DNA of 15,216 nucleotides from an uncultured Lysobacter sp. (lineage in GTDB: Bacteria; Pseudomonadota; Gammaproteobacteria; Xanthomonadales; Xanthomonadaceae), in contig CAMLHR010000004.1 of assembly GCA_946479915.1 (NCBI GenBank), positions 1-15,216 of the forward strand, read 5' to 3'. Both the position numbers and the translations under genes were made by a program. The notes under the pieces are model-generated. The model ran no database searches. It had not been told where the DNA came from and saw only the letters and a program-made list of their open reading frames with translations. Shown here one piece after another: positions 6,212 to 15,145 of the stretch (position 1 is its first letter; every line of letters starts with the position of its first letter).

Positions 6212-6813
6212 GCGTAGGCCCGGTACTCCGCCTCGCTGACGAACCCGTCGGCGTCGGTGTCCATCTCGCCGAACGCCGCATCGAACCCGGCATCCACCGT
6301 CGCCTCGTCGAGGCTGATGCGCCCGTCCGCGTCGACGTCCAGGTCGGCCCAGGTGCCGCGGGTCGCGGCGGTGGAATGCACCGCCGCGCTGGCGGCGCCG
6401 CGCGCGCTGGCCTCGGCGACATGCCGTGCCTGCAGGTGGGCGCGGTACTCGGCGTCGTCCAGGAAGCCGTCGCCGTCGGCGTCGAGCTCGAGGAACGCGG
6501 CGGAAAGCGTGGCGTCGGCGGCGACTTCCTCCGCGCTCAACCGCGCATCGGCGTCGACGTCGAGCGCGACCCAGGTGTCGTCGACGGCGACCCGCGAGTG
6601 CGCGGCGGCATCGGCCTCGGCCCGGGCCTCGGCGGCGCGCTCGGCCTCGCGCTCGCGCATGCGGTCGACGCGATCCATCGTGCGCTCCACGGCGCGATCG
6701 ACCTGGGGAACCGGCGGCGCGATCCGGCGCCCGCGGTCGACCAGTTGCGCGGACGCGACCGGCGCGGCGAGCGCGGTGCACAGGGCGACGGTCAGCAGGT
6801 GGCGTGTCTTCAT
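6187..6813 (-). CDS. Exported four-EF-hand calcium-binding protein with internal duplication
   Basis: A 208-residue exported protein. A signal peptide (1-22, cleavage after ASA) is followed by a charged, probably coiled-coil stretch at 39-70 (VDRMREREAERAAEARAEA). Two EF-hand pairs then follow with calcium loops at 85-96 (DVDADARLSAEE), 111-122 (DADGDGFLDDAE), 159-170 (DVDADGRISLDE) and 185-196 (DTDADGFVSEAE). Loops 2 to 4 have the canonical ligands at positions 1, 3, 5 and 12 and Gly at 6; loop 1 has Ala at position 6. The second pair repeats the first with an offset of exactly 74 residues, a tandem duplication. The ATG at 6813 has a strong AAGGAG site 7 bases upstream; the frame also reaches 6906 but lacks such a site there. 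Calcium binding is very likely; the periplasmic role is unknown. Confidence 0.9.
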   Translation of the reverse strand: MKTRHLLTVALCTALAAPVASAQLVDRGRRIAPPVPQVDRAVERTMDRVDRMREREAERAAEARAEADAAAHSRVAVDDTWVALDVDADARLSAEEVAADATLSAAFLELDADGDGFLDDAEYRAHLQARHVAEASARGAASAAVHSTAATRGTWADLDVDADGRISLDEATVDAGFDAAFGEMDTDADGFVSEAEYRAYAQARLQPR

Positions 6814-6947
6814 GGGGTGCTCCTTGTCGTGGGGGACGACGGGAGCATCGGCGCGGCCGCCTGACCCCGCACTGAGCCGCGGACGCTGGAAATCGCCGCA
6901 TTTCACGCGCCCTTGGCGCGCCGTGCGATCCCGACGGAATGAATGCG
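6814..6947. other. Intergenic region between recG and the EF-hand gene
   Basis: A 134-base gap, the second longest in the window. It contains a 6-bp-stem hairpin at 6906-6920 (CGCGCC, loop CTT, GGCGCG) just beyond the recG stop. There is no T-run on either side, so it is at best a weak or factor-dependent terminator. I see no convincing -35/-10 pair for the EF-hand gene. Confidence 0.5.
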
Positions 6948-9076
6948 TCAGGCAGCCGCGTAACGCGCGGCGCCGCCCACCCAGCGCGTGACCAGCGCGT
7001 CGGCGACGGTGGGCTCGCGTTCGAGCAGGCGGTCCGCCAGTTCGCGGACGACGGGCAGCAGCGCCGCGTCGCGGGACAGGTCCGCGAGGCGGAACGCGGC
7101 CAGGCCGGTCTGGCGCGTGCCGAGCAGTTCACCGGGCCCGCGCAACTCGAGGTCCTTCTCGGCGATGACGAACCCGTCGTGCGTCCGCCGCAGGATGTCC
7201 AGCCGTTGCCGCGCCACCGCCGACAGCGGGGGCTGGTAGAGCAGCACGCAGCTGGACGCTGCGTTCCCCCGCCCCACGCGCCCGCGCAGCTGGTGCAGCT
7301 GCGACAGGCCCAGGCGCTCGGCGTTCTCGACGACCATCAGCGACGCGTTGGGCACGTCCACGCCGACCTCGATGACGGTGGTCGCGACCAGGACGTCGAG
7401 CGCGCCGTCCTTGAACGCCTGCATCGTCGCGTCCTTTTCCTTCGGCTTCATGCGGCCATGCACCAGGCCGACGCGCAGTCCCGGCAGCGCATCCGACAAC
7501 GCCTCCCAGGTGCGCTGCGCCGCCTGCGCCTCGACGCGCCCGGGCTTCGCGTCCGCTTCCCCGGGATCCTCGATCAGCGTGCACACCCAGTAGGCCTGCC
7601 GTCCCTCGGCGCACGCCTCGCGGATGCGCTCGACCAGGTCCGGCCGGCGCGCGGCGGCCAGCGCCACGGTCGTGACCGGCGTGCGCCCCGGCGGCAGTTC
7701 GTCGATCACCGAGACGTCGAGGTCGGCGTACGCGGTCATCGCCAGCGTGCGCGGGATGGGCGTGGCGGTCATCACGAGCTGGTGCGGCACCTGGCCGCCG
7801 GCCTGGCCCTTGTCGCGCAGTGCGAGGCGCTGGTGCACGCCGAAGCGGTGCTGTTCGTCCACGATGGACAGCGCGAGGTCGGCGAACGCCACGCCTTCCT
7901 GCATCAGCGCATGGGTGCCGACGACGACCTGGGCGCGGCCGTCCGCGACCTCCGCCAGCACTCCCGCCCGCGCGCGGCCGGTCACCTTGCCGGCGAGCCA
8001 CGCGATCCGGATCCCCAGCGGCTCCAGCCAGCCGCGCAGGTTGGCCAGGTGCTGCGCCGCCAGCAGTTCGGTGGGCGCCATCAGCGCCGCCTGCCGGCCC
8101 TGCTCCACCGCCAGCATCGCGGCCAGCGCCGCGACTACGGTCTTGCCGCTGCCGACGTCGCCCTGCACCAGCCGCAACATCGGGTGCGGCCGCGCGAGGT
8201 CCGCGCGCACCTGCTCGAACACGCGCGCCTGCGCGCCCGTGAGCGCGAAAGGCAGCGACGCGCGCAGCCGCTCGGCCAGCCGGCCGGACCCGGCGAGCCC
8301 CGGCGCGCCATGCCGCTGCAGGGCGATGCGCTGCCGGCGCAGGCTCAGGTGGTGCGCCAGCAACTCCTCCAGTGCGAGCCGGCGCTGCGCGGGATGGGTG
8401 CCGGCGAGCAACGCCGCGACGTCCGCGTCGCGCGGGGGGCGGTGCACCACGAGCAGCGCGTCGCGCAGCGACGGCAGCCCGAGCCGGTCGCGCGCGTCGG
8501 CGGGCAGCAGTTCCAGCGTGCCGTCGTCCGGCAGGCGGTCCAGCGCGAGCCCGATGAAGCGGCGCAGCGTGGCCGGCCCGATCCCCTCGATCGCCGGGTA
8601 CACGGGGTCGAGGGCGTCGCCCAGGCCTTCGTCGCGATCGCCCAGCACGCGGTAGCTCGGGTGCACGATTTCCAGCCCGTGCTGCCCCGGCCGCGGCGTG
8701 CCGTAGCAGCGCACCCGCGCGCCGGGCGCGAACTGCGCCACCTGCGCGGCGCGGAAATGGAAGAACCGCAGCACGACCGTGGCACGCGACGCGTCGCCGA
8801 TCGCCACGCGCAGCACCGGGCGGTAGCGGAAGCCGCGTTCGACCGCCTCCACCGTGCCCTCCACCTGCGCCGGCACGCCCGGCTGCAGCGCGCGGATCGG
8901 GGTGATCGAGGTGCGGTCCTCGTATTGCCGCGGCAGCTGCAGCCAGAGGTCCTGCAGCGTGGACAGGCCGCGCGCGGCCAGCTTCTCGCGCACCTTCGGC
9001 CCGATGCCCGGAAGCGTCGCGAGCGACGCCTCGCCGACCGGCGCCAGCGCGGGGGCGGGTCGGGCCGCGCGAGGCA

Positions 9077-9077
<1 letters not shown>
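6948..9077 (-). CDS. recG: ATP-dependent DNA helicase RecG
   Basis: A 709-residue superfamily 2 helicase that remodels stalled replication forks and branched DNA, acting in the cytoplasm. The N-terminal wedge/OB-fold region contains the LPGIGPKVREKLAARG helix-hairpin element and LPRQYEDRT. The helicase core follows: Walker A GDVGSGKT (306-313), the RecG-type DEQH box (407-410) followed by RFGV, motif III TATPIPRTLAMT, HGRMKPKEKDATM, VATTVIEVGVDVPNA and QLHQLRGRVGRG. The RecG C-terminal LELRGPGELLGTRQ-G region that couples ATP use to translocation is present. The length matches the family (about 690-710). The ATG at 9077 shares one base with the stop of ridA (TGATG), so translation is coupled. 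No truncation is seen. Confidence 0.98.
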
Positions 9078-9460
<383 letters not shown>

Positions 9461-9500
9461 GGCGTGTCCCGTGGCGGCGTGGCGGAACGATAGCCCACGG

Positions 9501-11696
9501 TCACAGCCGCTGCACGCCGTGCACCGTGCCGAGCCGGCGCACGCGGCGGATCACGTCCGCCAGGTGCTTGCGGTCGCTGACCTCGATCGAGAAGCGCATC
9601 ACCGCGACGTTGGTGTCGCGCTCCAGGTATTCGACGCCGTCGATGTTGGATTCGGCCTGCGCGACCGACGCGGCGACCTGCGCCAGCACGCCGGGGCGGT
9701 TGTCCACCTCGATGCGCAGCGCGGCATGGAAGTCGCCGGACACCTCGCGGTCCCAGCCGATGGCGAGCCACCGCTCCGGCGACTTGCGGTAGTCCGCGAC
9801 GTTCGGGCAATCCAGACGGTGCACCACGATGCCCTTGCCGGCCGTGTGGTAGCCCATGACCTCGTCGCCGGGGATCGGCAGGCAGCAGTTGGCGAAGCTG
9901 ACCACGCCGCGCTCGCTGCCGGTGATCAGCAGCTTGTCGCCGACCGGCGGCGCGCTGCCGGGGCGCGCGCCCGGTTCGGCCTCCTGGCGCGCGAGCAGTT
10001 GCGCGACCTGCGCCGGCATGCGGTTGCCCAGCGCGATCTCGGCCAGCAGCGCCTCCAGCCGCGGGAACCGGTGCTCCGCGAGGTAGGCATCCATCCGCCC
10101 GGCGGGCAGCCGGTCGAGCGAGGTGTCGAGCTGCTCGAGCGCGCGGTCGAGCATCCGGTGGCCGACCTGCACCGCGTCCTCGTGCTCGAGGTTCTTGAGC
10201 TGGTGGCGGATCGCGGTCCGCGCCTTGCCGCTGACCACGAATTCCAGCCACTGCGGCTTCGGCGCCGCCGACTTCGCGGTGATGATCTCCACGCGCTGGC
10301 CGCTGGCCAGCTTGGTCCGCAGCGGCACCAGCTTCTTGTCCACCCGCGCGGCGACCGCGTGGTTGCCGACGTCGGTGTGCACCGCGTAGGCGAAGTCGAT
10401 GGCGGTCGCGTTGCGCGGCAGCGACAGGATGTCGCCCTGCGGCGTGAACAGGTAGACCTCGTCGGGGAACAGGTCGACCTTGACGTTCTCCAGGAACTCC
10501 AGCGACGACCCGGTCGCGCGCTGGCTTTCGACCAGGTTCGCGATCCACGCGTGCGCCCGCGCCTGGGCGCTGTTCGGCGCCTCGCCACCGTGCTTGTACG
10601 ACCAGTGCGCCGCGATGCCGCGCTCGGCGATCAGGTCCATGCCCTCGGTGCGCACCTGCACCTCGATCGGCGAGCCGTAGGGCCCGAACAGCACGGTGTG
10701 CAGCGATTGGTATCCGTTCGCCTTCGGGATCGCGATGAAGTCGCGGAAGCGCCCGTCCAGCGGCTTGAACACCGAATGCACGATGCCCAGCGCGTGGTAG
10801 CACTCGGCCACGGTGCCCACGACCACGCGGAAGCCGAACACGTCCATCACCTGGTCGAAGCTCTTGCCCTCCGCGCGCATCTTCGAATAGATGCTCCACG
10901 GCGACTTGATGCGGCCGACCAGCCGGTGGCGCAGGCCTTCCTTGGTGAGCCGCTGGGCGAGCTGCGCCTCGATCCGCGCGAGCGCCTCCCGCCGCACCAG
11001 CGGCTGGGTGCGGATGCGCTTCTCCATGACGGCGTGCCGCCAGGGGTGCAGCGCGCGGAACCCCAGGTCCTGCAGTTCCGCCTTGATCAGGTTCATGCCC
11101 AGGCGCTGCGCGATTGGCGCGTAGATCTCGAGCGTCTCGCGCGCGATGCGCCGGCGGGAGTCCGGGGCCTGCGCGCCGAGCGTGCGCATGTTGTGCAGCC
11201 GGTCGGCGAGCTTGATCAGGATCACGCGCAGGTCGCGCGCCATGGCCAGCAGCATCTTGCGGAAGCTTTCGGCGGCGGCTTCCTGGCGGTCGCGGAAGCG
11301 CAGCTTGTCCAGCTTGGTGACGCCGTCCACCAGTTCGGCCACGGTGTCGCCGAATTCCGCGGCGATCGCGTCGCGCGTCAGCGGCGTGTCCTCGATGGTG
11401 TCGTGCAGGATCGCCGCGATCAGCGTCTCCACGTCCAGGCGCATCTCCGCCAGGACGCCGGCCACCGCCACCGGATGGGTGATGTACGGCTCGCCCGACT
11501 TGCGGTTCTGGCCGGCGTGGGCGGCGGCACCCACCGCCCACGCCCGCCTCAGCAGCGCGCGCTGGTCGTCGGGCAGGTAGTCGGTCTGCGCCTCCAGCGC
11601 CTGCACGTACTCCGGCAGCGCGTCGCCGACCGCGGCCCCGGCGACGGGGGCGTGCGGGGCGGGCTTTTCGGTGGTCCGGGCGCGGGCGCGGGGCAT
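9501..11696 (-). CDS. spoT: Bifunctional (p)ppGpp synthetase/hydrolase SpoT
   Basis: A 731-residue long RSH enzyme that makes and degrades the alarmone (p)ppGpp. The hydrolase HD domain is intact: H74 in YITHP, H98-D99 and E102-D103 in HDTIED. This is unlike synthetase-only RelA. The synthetase domain has RIKSPWSIYSKM, DVFGFRVVV, and GRFRDFIAIPKANGYQSLH with RFRD at 316-319, the basic RxKD-type motif of bifunctional enzymes with Arg in place of Lys. ERGIAAHW.YK follows. After that come the TGS domain (VYLFTPQGDILSLP to the HTDVGNHAVAARVDKK part), the helical/zinc-finger-like region (NCCLPIPGDEVMGY) and the C-terminal ACT domain (RIEVDNRPGVLAQVAA). The ATG at 11696 has no clear ribosome binding site and lies 18 bases from a heptad repeat array. 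ridA and recG follow closely. Confidence 0.97.
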   Translation of the reverse strand: MPRARARTTEKPAPHAPVAGAAVGDALPEYVQALEAQTDYLPDDQRALLRRAWAVGAAAHAGQNRKSGEPYITHPVAVAGVLAEMRLDVETLIAAILHDTIEDTPLTRDAIAAEFGDTVAELVDGVTKLDKLRFRDRQEAAAESFRKMLLAMARDLRVILIKLADRLHNMRTLGAQAPDSRRRIARETLEIYAPIAQRLGMNLIKAELQDLGFRALHPWRHAVMEKRIRTQPLVRREALARIEAQLAQRLTKEGLRHRLVGRIKSPWSIYSKMRAEGKSFDQVMDVFGFRVVVGTVAECYHALGIVHSVFKPLDGRFRDFIAIPKANGYQSLHTVLFGPYGSPIEVQVRTEGMDLIAERGIAAHWSYKHGGEAPNSAQARAHAWIANLVESQRATGSSLEFLENVKVDLFPDEVYLFTPQGDILSLPRNATAIDFAYAVHTDVGNHAVAARVDKKLVPLRTKLASGQRVEIITAKSAAPKPQWLEFVVSGKARTAIRHQLKNLEHEDAVQVGHRMLDRALEQLDTSLDRLPAGRMDAYLAEHRFPRLEALLAEIALGNRMPAQVAQLLARQEAEPGARPGSAPPVGDKLLITGSERGVVSFANCCLPIPGDEVMGYHTAGKGIVVHRLDCPNVADYRKSPERWLAIGWDREVSGDFHAALRIEVDNRPGVLAQVAASVAQAESNIDGVEYLERDTNVAVMRFSIEVSDRKHLADVIRRVRRLGTVHGVQRL

Positions 11697-11714
11697 CGGG
11701 TGAGACTAGCAGGG

Positions 11715-11742
11715 CGGGGCTGGGGGCCAGGGGCTAGGGACC
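11715..11742 (+). repeat. Heptad repeat array, arm 1 of an inverted pair
   Basis: Four consecutive 7-mers: CGGGGCT, GGGGGCC, AGGGGCT, AGGGACC. The same heptads occur in the opposite orientation at 11823-11843. Arm 1 carries one extra unit, GGGGGCC. It lies between the rpoZ terminator and the spoT start. Confidence 0.85.
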
Positions 11743-11753
11743 ACGGGAAGGCA

Positions 11754-11784
11754 CAAAACAAAAAGCCCCGCTTTCGCGAGGCTT
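11754..11784 (-). terminator. Intrinsic terminator of rpoZ
   Basis: On the minus strand a 9-bp stem (AAGCCTCGC with GCGGGGCTT, one G-T pair) closes a GAAA tetraloop and is followed by TTTTGTTTTG. This is a textbook rho-independent terminator for transcription coming from rpoZ, ending before spoT. The other strand lacks a T-run, so it works in one direction. Stem arms are at 11776-11784 and 11763-11771. Confidence 0.9.
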
Positions 11785-11822
11785 GTCGTCGGCTCAGGTT
11801 GGGAAGGACGAAGCTTGTACCT

Positions 11823-11843
11823 AGTCCCTAGCCCCTAGCCCCG
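11823..11843 (-). repeat. Heptad repeat array, arm 2 of an inverted pair
   Basis: Read on the minus strand, three 7-mers: CGGGGCT, AGGGGCT, AGGGACT, followed by AGG. They mirror arm 1 at 11715-11742. A 13-base perfect complement (11729-11741 with 11824-11836) and an 8-base one (11714-11721 with 11837-11844) could form a long hairpin around the terminator. Arm 2 begins just after the rpoZ stop. Confidence 0.85.
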
Positions 11844-11846
11844 CTC

Positions 11847-12149
11847 TCAAAGGTCGTCGCCCTTCGCCATGTCCTCGTCGGCCACCACCTCGGCGGCGGC
11901 CCATTCCAGCGCCTCGCGCTCCTTGCGCTCGCGCTCGGCCTTGTCCACGGCGTCGATGTACTCCTGGTCGATGGCGTTGGCCGCGATCTCGCGCAGCGCC
12001 AGCACCGTCGGCTTGTCGTCGTTCTCGGTGTTGTCCAGCCGCGGGTCGACGCCATTGGCCAGCTGGCGCGCGCGCTTGGCGGCCATCATGACCAGTTCGA
12101 AGCGGTTGTCGACCACTTCCAGGCAATCTTCGACGGTGATGCGGGCCAT
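11847..12149 (-). CDS. rpoZ: DNA-directed RNA polymerase omega subunit
   Basis: A 100-residue omega subunit, which helps assemble RNA polymerase and in proteobacteria forms part of a ppGpp-binding site. It begins with the family signature [11 protein letters not shown], followed by [17 protein letters not shown], the conserved [17 protein letters not shown] segment (here [14 protein letters not shown]) and an acidic C-terminal tail ([13 protein letters not shown], here [13 protein letters not shown]). The length is typical. The ATG at 12149 has GGAG 6 bases upstream. A probable promoter lies in the 98-base gap after gmk and a strong terminator follows 60-90 bases after the stop. rpoZ may therefore be expressed as a single-gene unit as well as by read-through from yicC-gmk. 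Confidence 0.98.
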   Translation of the reverse strand: MARITVEDCLEVVDNRFELVMMAAKRARQLANGVDPRLDNTENDDKPTVLALREIAANAIDQEYIDAVDKAERERKEREALEWAAAEVVADEDMAKGDDL

Positions 12150-12203
12150 GCGGTGCTCCAGGGGCGGCCGCGAGGGCGCCCGACGTGTTCAGGGGGACCG
12201 CGA

Positions 12204-12233
12204 ATTGTATCGGCCGGGCCCGGCCCAACGCAA
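12204..12233 (-). promoter_or_regulatory. Probable promoter of rpoZ
   Basis: On the minus strand, TACAAT (12209-12204, 5 of 6 to the -10 consensus) stands 18 bases downstream of TTGCGT (12233-12228, a weak -35). The spacer holds a perfect 14-bp palindrome, GGCCGGGCCCGGCC (12212-12225). The start point would leave a leader of about 45-50 bases before rpoZ. Confidence 0.5.
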
Positions 12234-12247
12234 GCAACCGTTGCGGA

Positions 12248-12883
12248 TCAAGGGGTTAGGAGCTCGGCGATCAGCCCGGCATGGCGCTCCACCTGCCGCT
12301 CCCGGCGCAGGCGGCTGGCCTGGAAGATGGCGCACAACTCGTCCACCGCCGTCCCGAAGTGCTCGTTCACGACCAGGTAGTCGAACTCGGCGTGGTGCGA
12401 CATCTCCTCGCGGGCGGCGGCCAGCCGGCGGGCGATCACCTCCTCGGTGTCCTGCCCGCGATGGCGCATCCGCTGCTCCAGGGCCGCGGTGGACGGCGGC
12501 AGGATGAACACGCTGACCGCCTCCGGCACCTGCTCGCGCACCTGCCGCGCGCCCTGCCAGTCGATCTCCAGCAGCACGTCCTTGCCCGCGGCCAGCTGCG
12601 GCGCGACCGACTGCCGCGCCGTGCCCTTCCAGTCGCCGTGCACGAGCGCGTGCTCGAAGAAGTCGCCGGCGGCGACCATCGCCTGGAAGGCCTCGGCGTC
12701 GATGAAGTGGTAGTGCTCGGCATGGCGCTCGCCGGGCCGCGGCGCGCGCGAGGTGAACGAGATGGACAGGCAGATCTGCGGGTCGCGGGCGAGGCAGGCG
12801 TTGACCAGGCTCGACTTCCCGGCGCCGGACGGTGCCGCGACGATGAAGAGGGTCCCACGCATCGGGGCGGCGTCCGCGCTCAT
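12248..12883 (-). CDS. gmk: Guanylate kinase
   Basis: A 211-residue kinase that converts GMP to GDP with ATP. The P-loop APSGAGKSS is at 17-25. The GMP-binding region follows: [19 protein letters not shown] and [14 protein letters not shown], then the [11 protein letters not shown] segment, VFILPPS, and the lid [10 protein letters not shown] with E/H residues typical of the family. The ATG at 12883 overlaps the yicC stop (ATGA), which favours it over the internal ATG at 12862; both give the full catalytic domain. It is the first step of GTP and hence (p)ppGpp supply and stands in the conserved order before rpoZ and spoT. A small 11-base palindrome, GCAACCGTTGC, follows the stop at 12234-12244. 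Confidence 0.98.
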   Translation of the reverse strand: MSADAAPMRGTLFIVAAPSGAGKSSLVNACLARDPQICLSISFTSRAPRPGERHAEHYHFIDAEAFQAMVAAGDFFEHALVHGDWKGTARQSVAPQLAAGKDVLLEIDWQGARQVREQVPEAVSVFILPPSTAALEQRMRHRGQDTEEVIARRLAAAREEMSHHAEFDYLVVNEHFGTAVDELCAIFQASRLRRERQVERHAGLIAELLTP

Positions 12884-13743
12884 TCGAGGTTCTGCACCTG
12901 TTCGCGCACCTGGTCGATCAGCACCTTGAGCTCGACCGCGGCGGCGGACGTGCGCGCGTCCACCGACTTCGAGCCGAGCGTGTTGGCCTCGCGGTTGAAC
13001 TCCTGCAGCAGGAAGTCCAGCCGCCGCCCGACCGGCTCGTCCTGGCCCAGGACGCGCCGCAGCTCGTCGACGTGGCTGTCGAGCCGGTCGAGTTCCTCGT
13101 CCACGTCCAGCTTCTGCAACGACAGCACGAGCTCCTGCTCCAGCCGCCCGGCGTCGACCGGTTGGGCGAGGTCGGCCAGCCGTGCCTCGAGCTTCGTGCG
13201 CTGGCCGCCGCGGATCGCGGGCACCAGGTCGCGCACCTGCGCGGCGATGCGGGAGATCCCGTCCACGCGTTCGGCGATCGCGGCGACCAGCTGGGCGCCC
13301 TCCCGCTCGCGGGCCTGCACGAAGTCGTCGAGCACCGCGTCGAGCAGCGACAGCGCCGCGGCATGCAGGGCGGCGGCGTCGACCGACGGCCCCTGCACGA
13401 GGCCGGGCACCTGCAGCAGGTCGCTCAGGCCGACCTGCAGCGCGGGGAAGCGCGACTGCAGCTGCGCGGCGAGTTGCGCCAGCTCGTCGGCACGGGCCGG
13501 GTCCAGGCGCAGGCCGGCCCCGCCTTCCGGCGGTCGCAGCCGCATCGCCAGGTCGAGCTTGCCGCGGGACACGCGCTGTGCGATCCGCTCGCGGAGCATC
13601 GGCTCGAGCGCGCGCAACTCGTCCGGCAGCCGCACGCCGACCTCGAGGAAGCGATGGTTCACCGCGCGCAGCTCGCAGGCGAGCTGGCCGCCGTCGGTGG
13701 AGCGTTCGCCGGAGGCGTAGGCGGTCATGCTGCGCAGTGGCAT
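12880..13743 (-). CDS. yicC: YicC family endoribonuclease
   Basis: A 287-residue protein, the same length as Escherichia coli YicC, which has been shown to be an endoribonuclease that affects small RNA stability. The N-terminal signature SMTAYASGE and [14 protein letters not shown], and the C-terminal [18 protein letters not shown] motif with [17 protein letters not shown], are all present; the middle is long and helical. The ATG at 13743 gives the usual short lead ([10 protein letters not shown]). It lies 63 bases from the divergent rph gene, and its stop overlaps the gmk start. No separate ribosome binding site is clear. Assignment is firm. Confidence 0.95.
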   Translation of the reverse strand: MPLRSMTAYASGERSTDGGQLACELRAVNHRFLEVGVRLPDELRALEPMLRERIAQRVSRGKLDLAMRLRPPEGGAGLRLDPARADELAQLAAQLQSRFPALQVGLSDLLQVPGLVQGPSVDAAALHAAALSLLDAVLDDFVQAREREGAQLVAAIAERVDGISRIAAQVRDLVPAIRGGQRTKLEARLADLAQPVDAGRLEQELVLSLQKLDVDEELDRLDSHVDELRRVLGQDEPVGRRLDFLLQEFNREANTLGSKSVDARTSAAAVELKVLIDQVREQVQNLE

Positions 13744-13765
13744 CGGTCAAGTATGCCACCGCTGG

Positions 13766-13771
13766 TAGAAT
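13766..13771 (+). promoter_or_regulatory. Probable -10 box of the rph-rdgB-hemW unit
   Basis: TAGAAT, 5 of 6 to consensus, lies 35 bases before the rph ATG in a 63-base divergent spacer and is one of the few AT-rich spots there. No good -35 hexamer is found 16-18 bases upstream. Start of transcription would be near 13778. Confidence 0.5.
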
Positions 13772-13806
13772 CGCCGCCCCCGAAGAAGCACCCCGGACGC
13801 CTGCCG

Positions 13807-14535
13807 ATGACCGATTCCACGCGACCCAGCGGCCGCGCGCCCGACGAACTCCGGCCCGTCCGGATCACCCGCGGCTTCACCCGGCACGCCGAGGGCTCCG
13901 TGCTCGTCGAGTTCGGCGACACGCGGGTGCTGTGCACCGCCAGCGTGGACAACCGGGTGCCGCCGTTCCTGCGCGGCAAGGGCGAGGGCTGGGTCACGGC
14001 CGAGTACGGGATGCTCCCGCGCGCCACCAACACCCGCAACGACCGCGAGGCCGCGCGCGGCAAGCAGGGCGGGCGCACGCTCGAGATCCAGCGCCTCATC
14101 GGCCGGTCCCTGCGCGCCTGCGTGGACCGCACCGCGCTGGGCGAGCGCACCATCACCCTGGACTGCGACGTGCTGCAGGCCGACGGCGGCACGCGCACCG
14201 CCGCGATCACCGGCGCCTACGTCGCGCTGGTGGACGCGGTGAACTGGCTGCGCGCGCGCAAGGACCTGGCCCGCGACCCGATCCACGGCGCCATCGCCGC
14301 GGTGTCCGTCGGCATCTACGGCGGCGTGCCGGTCCTGGACCTCGACTATGCCGAGGACAGCGCCTGCGACACCGACATGAATGTCGTGATGAACGACGGC
14401 GGAGGCTTCATCGAACTGCAGGGCACCGCGGAGGGGCATGCGTTCCGCCGCGGGGAACTCGAGGCGATGACCGCGCTCGCCGAGGCCGGGATCGCCCAGC
14501 TCGTCGCCAGGCAGCGCGAGGCGCTGGCCGGGTGA
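13807..14535 (+). CDS. rph: Ribonuclease PH
   Basis: A 242-residue phosphorolytic 3'-5' exoribonuclease that trims tRNA 3' ends; it works as a hexamer. It has the conserved [20 protein letters not shown] start, LCTASV, the [15 protein letters not shown] segment, the Arg-rich [17 protein letters not shown] loop (phosphate and RNA binding) and the active-site region with D184 and D190 in [17 protein letters not shown]. The length is normal and there is no frameshift of the kind known from Escherichia coli K-12 rph. The ATG at 13807 is the first in frame after the probable -10 box. The stop overlaps the GTG start of rdgB (GTGA). Confidence 0.98.
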   Translation: MTDSTRPSGRAPDELRPVRITRGFTRHAEGSVLVEFGDTRVLCTASVDNRVPPFLRGKGEGWVTAEYGMLPRATNTRNDREAARGKQGGRTLEIQRLIGRSLRACVDRTALGERTITLDCDVLQADGGTRTAAITGAYVALVDAVNWLRARKDLARDPIHGAIAAVSVGIYGGVPVLDLDYAEDSACDTDMNVVMNDGGGFIELQGTAEGHAFRRGELEAMTALAEAGIAQLVARQREALAG

Positions 14536-15140
14536 GCACGGCCGCGCCACGGCGCATCGTGGTGGCGAGCGGCAATCCCGGCAAGCTGGCCGAGTTCACC
14601 CGCCTGCTCGGCGGCGGCGGCACCGAGTTCATCGCGCAGGGCGACCTTGGCGTCGGCGACGTCGAGGAAACCGGGCTGACGTTCGTGGAGAACGCCCTGC
14701 TCAAGGCGCGCCATGCCGCACGCGAGACGGGCCTGCCCGCGCTCGCCGACGACTCGGGCCTGTGCGTGGATGCACTGGGCGGTGCGCCGGGGCTGTATTC
14801 GGCGCGCTACGCCGGCGCGCACGGGGACGCCGCCGCCAACATCGCGCGCCTGCTGCGCGAGCTCGACGGCGTGCCGGACGCACGCCGGACGGCGCATTTC
14901 CACTGCACGCTGGCGCTGCTGCGGCACGCCGACGACCCGCGCCCGCTGCTCGCGCAGGGCGAATGGCACGGCCGCGTGCTGCACGCCCCGCGCGGCGGCG
15001 GCGGCTTCGGCTACGACCCCGTGTTCCTGGATCCGCGCAGCGGGGCGTCCGCCGCCGAGCTGGATCCCGACGAGAAGGCGCGGGCCAGCCATCGCGGCCG
15101 CGCGCTGTCGCTGCTGCGCGCGCAGTTCGAGCAGCTGTAG
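14532..15140 (+). CDS. rdgB: XTP/dITP diphosphatase (non-canonical purine NTP pyrophosphatase, RdgB/HAM1)
   Basis: A 202-residue house-cleaning enzyme that hydrolyses dITP, ITP and XTP to monophosphates so that deaminated purines are kept out of DNA and RNA. Family motifs are SGNPGK (13-18), [22 protein letters not shown] (73-77) with [25 protein letters not shown] (159-165) and the C-terminal SHRGRAL. The length is usual (about 197-205). The start is GTG at 14532, overlapping the rph TGA by the GTGA tetranucleotide, so translation is coupled. No later ATG would preserve SGNPGK. It is followed after 5 bases by the hemW start. Confidence 0.97.
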   Translation: MSTAAPRRIVVASGNPGKLAEFTRLLGGGGTEFIAQGDLGVGDVEETGLTFVENALLKARHAARETGLPALADDSGLCVDALGGAPGLYSARYAGAHGDAAANIARLLRELDGVPDARRTAHFHCTLALLRHADDPRPLLAQGEWHGRVLHAPRGGGGFGYDPVFLDPRSGASAAELDPDEKARASHRGRALSLLRAQFEQL

Positions 15141-15145
15141 CCGCC

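Noticed and set aside
6906..6920. Hairpin after recG as an intrinsic terminator
   Set aside because: The 6-bp stem is not followed by a T-run on either strand; in GC-rich DNA such short stems are common.
4136..7132. Upstream part of the 998-codon minus-strand frame that ends in the HAD gene
   Set aside because: Only residues after the ATG at 4858 show family motifs. The upstream part is the antisense of the permease and the EF-hand gene and is low complexity.
11715..11843. Heptad arrays as a CRISPR or phage attachment site
   Set aside because: Units are 7 bases, directly adjacent, without spacers, and there are no cas or integrase genes nearby.
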